From contig CAMNJD010000183.1 in assembly GCA_946540705.1 (NCBI GenBank), forward strand, positions 1 through 12,603: 12,603 nt of DNA. Reading direction: 5' to 3'. The stretch comes from an uncultured Ruminococcus sp. GTDB lineage: Bacteria; Bacillota; Clostridia; Oscillospirales; Ruminococcaceae. Below the pieces are notes generated by a model. It did no database searches. It was not told where the DNA came from and worked only from the letters and a program-made list of their open reading frames with translations. Positions 11,201-12,603 of the stretch are shown piece by piece (the stretch's first letter is position 1; each line of letters starts with the position of its first letter). The position numbers were made by a program, and so were the translations under genes.

Positions 11201-12603
11201 AAGCGTCTGATTTGCTTCATGCAATGAATGCACTGCCGCCGGAGGCTGCGGCGGATGCTGCCCCGAAACAAATCCCGGACTGCAAGCCCGATATCAGCGG
11301 CGTACTGAACGCCATTCGCGGCGATTCCGATGTACCGATCACCGTCAGCCGGAAGCGCAGCAGATTCGGGAAAATTCTGCCGATCGCGGTCACACTGACC
11401 AGTGCTGCGGCCTGCATTGCATTGGTCGGCGGCATCATGCGCAGTGCAAAGAAAGAAAACCTCAGCACCGCGCAGAACAGCGAGATCACCGAGATCGAGG
11501 CGGTGCAGACGACAACAGCCCCCGACCATACCGAAGCAGAAACGACCTGCACCGAGGCTGAAACCGTCATCTTAACAGACAGCAGCGGCTCTGAATATGT
11601 CGAGGTCATTCATCTGCCGGCTCAGAAGGTCGATTTCTCCGCAGAGCAGACTGTCCCGCAGATCACAAAAAAAGGTGAGACTGTTATACACGATAACGGT
11701 ACCTATCTCACGACTGTGACCACCGCACGCCCGCGCAGCGCGACTGCATCGACAACAACGACCGATGCTGCACCCGCTTACACCTATCCGCAGGATGCCT
11801 ATTCGTTCATGCTGCATGTGCCGAACGACAGCTATGACAGCTCAATGCACCTGCTCAGCGGCACGGAATGGCTCTCGCAGAAGTGGGCAGCCCCGCAGAG
11901 AGCGGCAGATTTCCCCCCGAATCAGCAGCAGGCAGCAGGCTATCAGTATTTGAAAGCGCATATCAACGATTATGACATCATCTGGGTTCAGGTGAAGGCA
12001 GATCTCAACGGCAATGTGCCGCAGGTCGCAGGCGTGGAGGTCAACTCGGACGGGCAGATGACCCTCATCGGCGGCATGTGTCCCGCAGCAGACCGTGATG
12101 CGCTGTTCCTGTATGAGGATGCGCTCTGGCGGCTGGTGATTCCGGTGCCGAAGGGGACGCTCTCCCGCGTGAGCGGCTGGAAACTGGTGACAACTACCCC
12201 TCAGTACGGAGAAATGCGCGTCGGAGTGCCTCAGTTTTATATTTCCCGCGGAGCACTGACGCTGGACACGCTCAAAGCGCTCCATGCAGAAAAAGGGGAG
12301 CACTTGAATTGTTTAGATTTTCTCGAATATGACCATACGGTCGAGGACTGCGATACCTATATCTACCCGCTGGAAGCGCCGTGGCAGCTTGTCATGACAA
12401 GATCGGACATGAATTCGCGCACTGAGTTTCTCAGACTGCGGTGGAATGCCGGTTCGGGCGTCGAGATTCGTGATCTGACGCCGGAGGCGCTTCAGGATTA
12501 TATCGAAAACCGCACGATCATGCTCCGCGATGTGATCAGTCTGGAAGCGCTAGACAAAGGGATCGAGTGGCGCGATCTCACGCCGTATGCCTGCACGGAT
12601 ATC
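11197..12603 (+). CDS. Membrane-anchored putative anti-sigma/sensor protein, 3' end outside window
   Basis: ATG 11197 overlaps the sigma factor stop (ATGA) and follows AAAGGAGG at 11183-11190. The frame then stays open for 469 codons to the right edge. Residues 1-58 are a short cytoplasmic part (MKASDLLHAMNALPPEAA) ending in a basic patch (SRKRSRFGK). A single membrane helix lies at about 59-81 (ILPIAVTLTSAAACIALVGG), and the remainder should lie outside the cell. About 95-200 is a Thr/Ala/Glu-rich linker (TTTAPDHTEAETTCTEAE, and later TASTTTTDAA). The outer region from about 200 has repeated beta-like segments with Trp and Tyr. The operon position, topology and overlap suggest an anti-sigma factor or a sensor that holds the sigma factor at the membrane. 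No known anti-sigma domain was recognised in the short N-terminus, so the role rests mainly on context. Confidence 0.8.
   Translation, partial: MKASDLLHAMNALPPEAAADAAPKQIPDCKPDISGVLNAIRGDSDVPITVSRKRSRFGKILPIAVTLTSAAACIALVGGIMRSAKKENLSTAQNSEITEIEAVQTTTAPDHTEAETTCTEAETVILTDSSGSEYVEVIHLPAQKVDFSAEQTVPQITKKGETVIHDNGTYLTTVTTARPRSATASTTTTDAAPAYTYPQDAYSFMLHVPNDSYDSSMHLLSGTEWLSQKWAAPQRAADFPPNQQQAAGYQYLKAHINDYDIIWVQVKADLNGNVPQVAGVEVNSDGQMTLIGGMCPAADRDALFLYEDALWRLVIPVPKGTLSRVSGWKLVTTTPQYGEMRVGVPQFYISRGALTLDTLKALHAEKGEHLNCLDFLEYDHTVEDCDTYIYPLEAPWQLVMTRSDMNSRTEFLRLRWNAGSGVEIRDLTPEALQDYIENRTIMLRDVISLEALDKGIEWRDLTPYACTDI

Noticed and set aside
1..12603. CRISPR array, transposase or integrase
   Set aside because: No regularly spaced direct repeats and no recombinase motifs were found on either strand.

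Overview
The window looks like chromosomal DNA from a Gram-positive anaerobe of the class Clostridia, most likely Ruminococcus or a relative in Oscillospiraceae. The reasons are strong AGGAGG-type ribosome binding sites, three near-consensus TTGACA/TATAAT promoters, moderate GC content, and a sigma factor paired with a single-pass, Thr-rich anti-sigma-like protein. The taxonomic placement is inference. No marker gene was compared.

Positions 1-9553 read as an accessory (defence) island on the plus strand. It opens with the 3' end of a BrxL-type (BREX, Lon-like) gene carrying an in-frame TAA. Next come an unrecognised helical protein with a hydrophobic C-terminus (288-854), a TIR-domain protein (925-1626) with a possible frameshifted tail, and a small unknown protein (1725-1985). 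The centre of the island is a tightly coupled pair. The first member is an ABC/SMC-like ATPase of the AAA_13 type with a CxxC motif (2035-3858). Four bases later starts a 1604-residue protein (3863-8677) that joins a DEDD-type exonuclease-like domain, a Cys-rich patch, a RecQ-type helicase and a UvrD/Rep-type helicase. A small unknown gene (8942-9295) and a stop-interrupted small ORF (9356-9553) close the island. Two copies of the same 23-base palindrome (862-884 and 9315-9337) bracket the TIR/ATPase/helicase block.

Positions 9590-9930 hold a compact non-coding or mini-gene locus. Two near-perfect promoters face each other. The minus-strand transcript spans a 22-residue, very hydrophobic ORF and then two intrinsic terminators. 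The plus-strand promoter would make an RNA antisense to the start of that ORF. This layout resembles a type I toxin-antitoxin locus, but that is inference.

Positions 9930-10293 hold nothing I recognise. A tRNA-Trp gene follows on the minus strand (10345-10420), with its own consensus promoter and a long terminator hairpin. From about 10634 ordinary host-like genes resume: an ECF-like sigma factor overlapping by four bases with a membrane-anchored putative anti-sigma/sensor protein that runs off the right edge. The tRNA therefore lies between the accessory island and what looks like a conserved sigma/anti-sigma operon.
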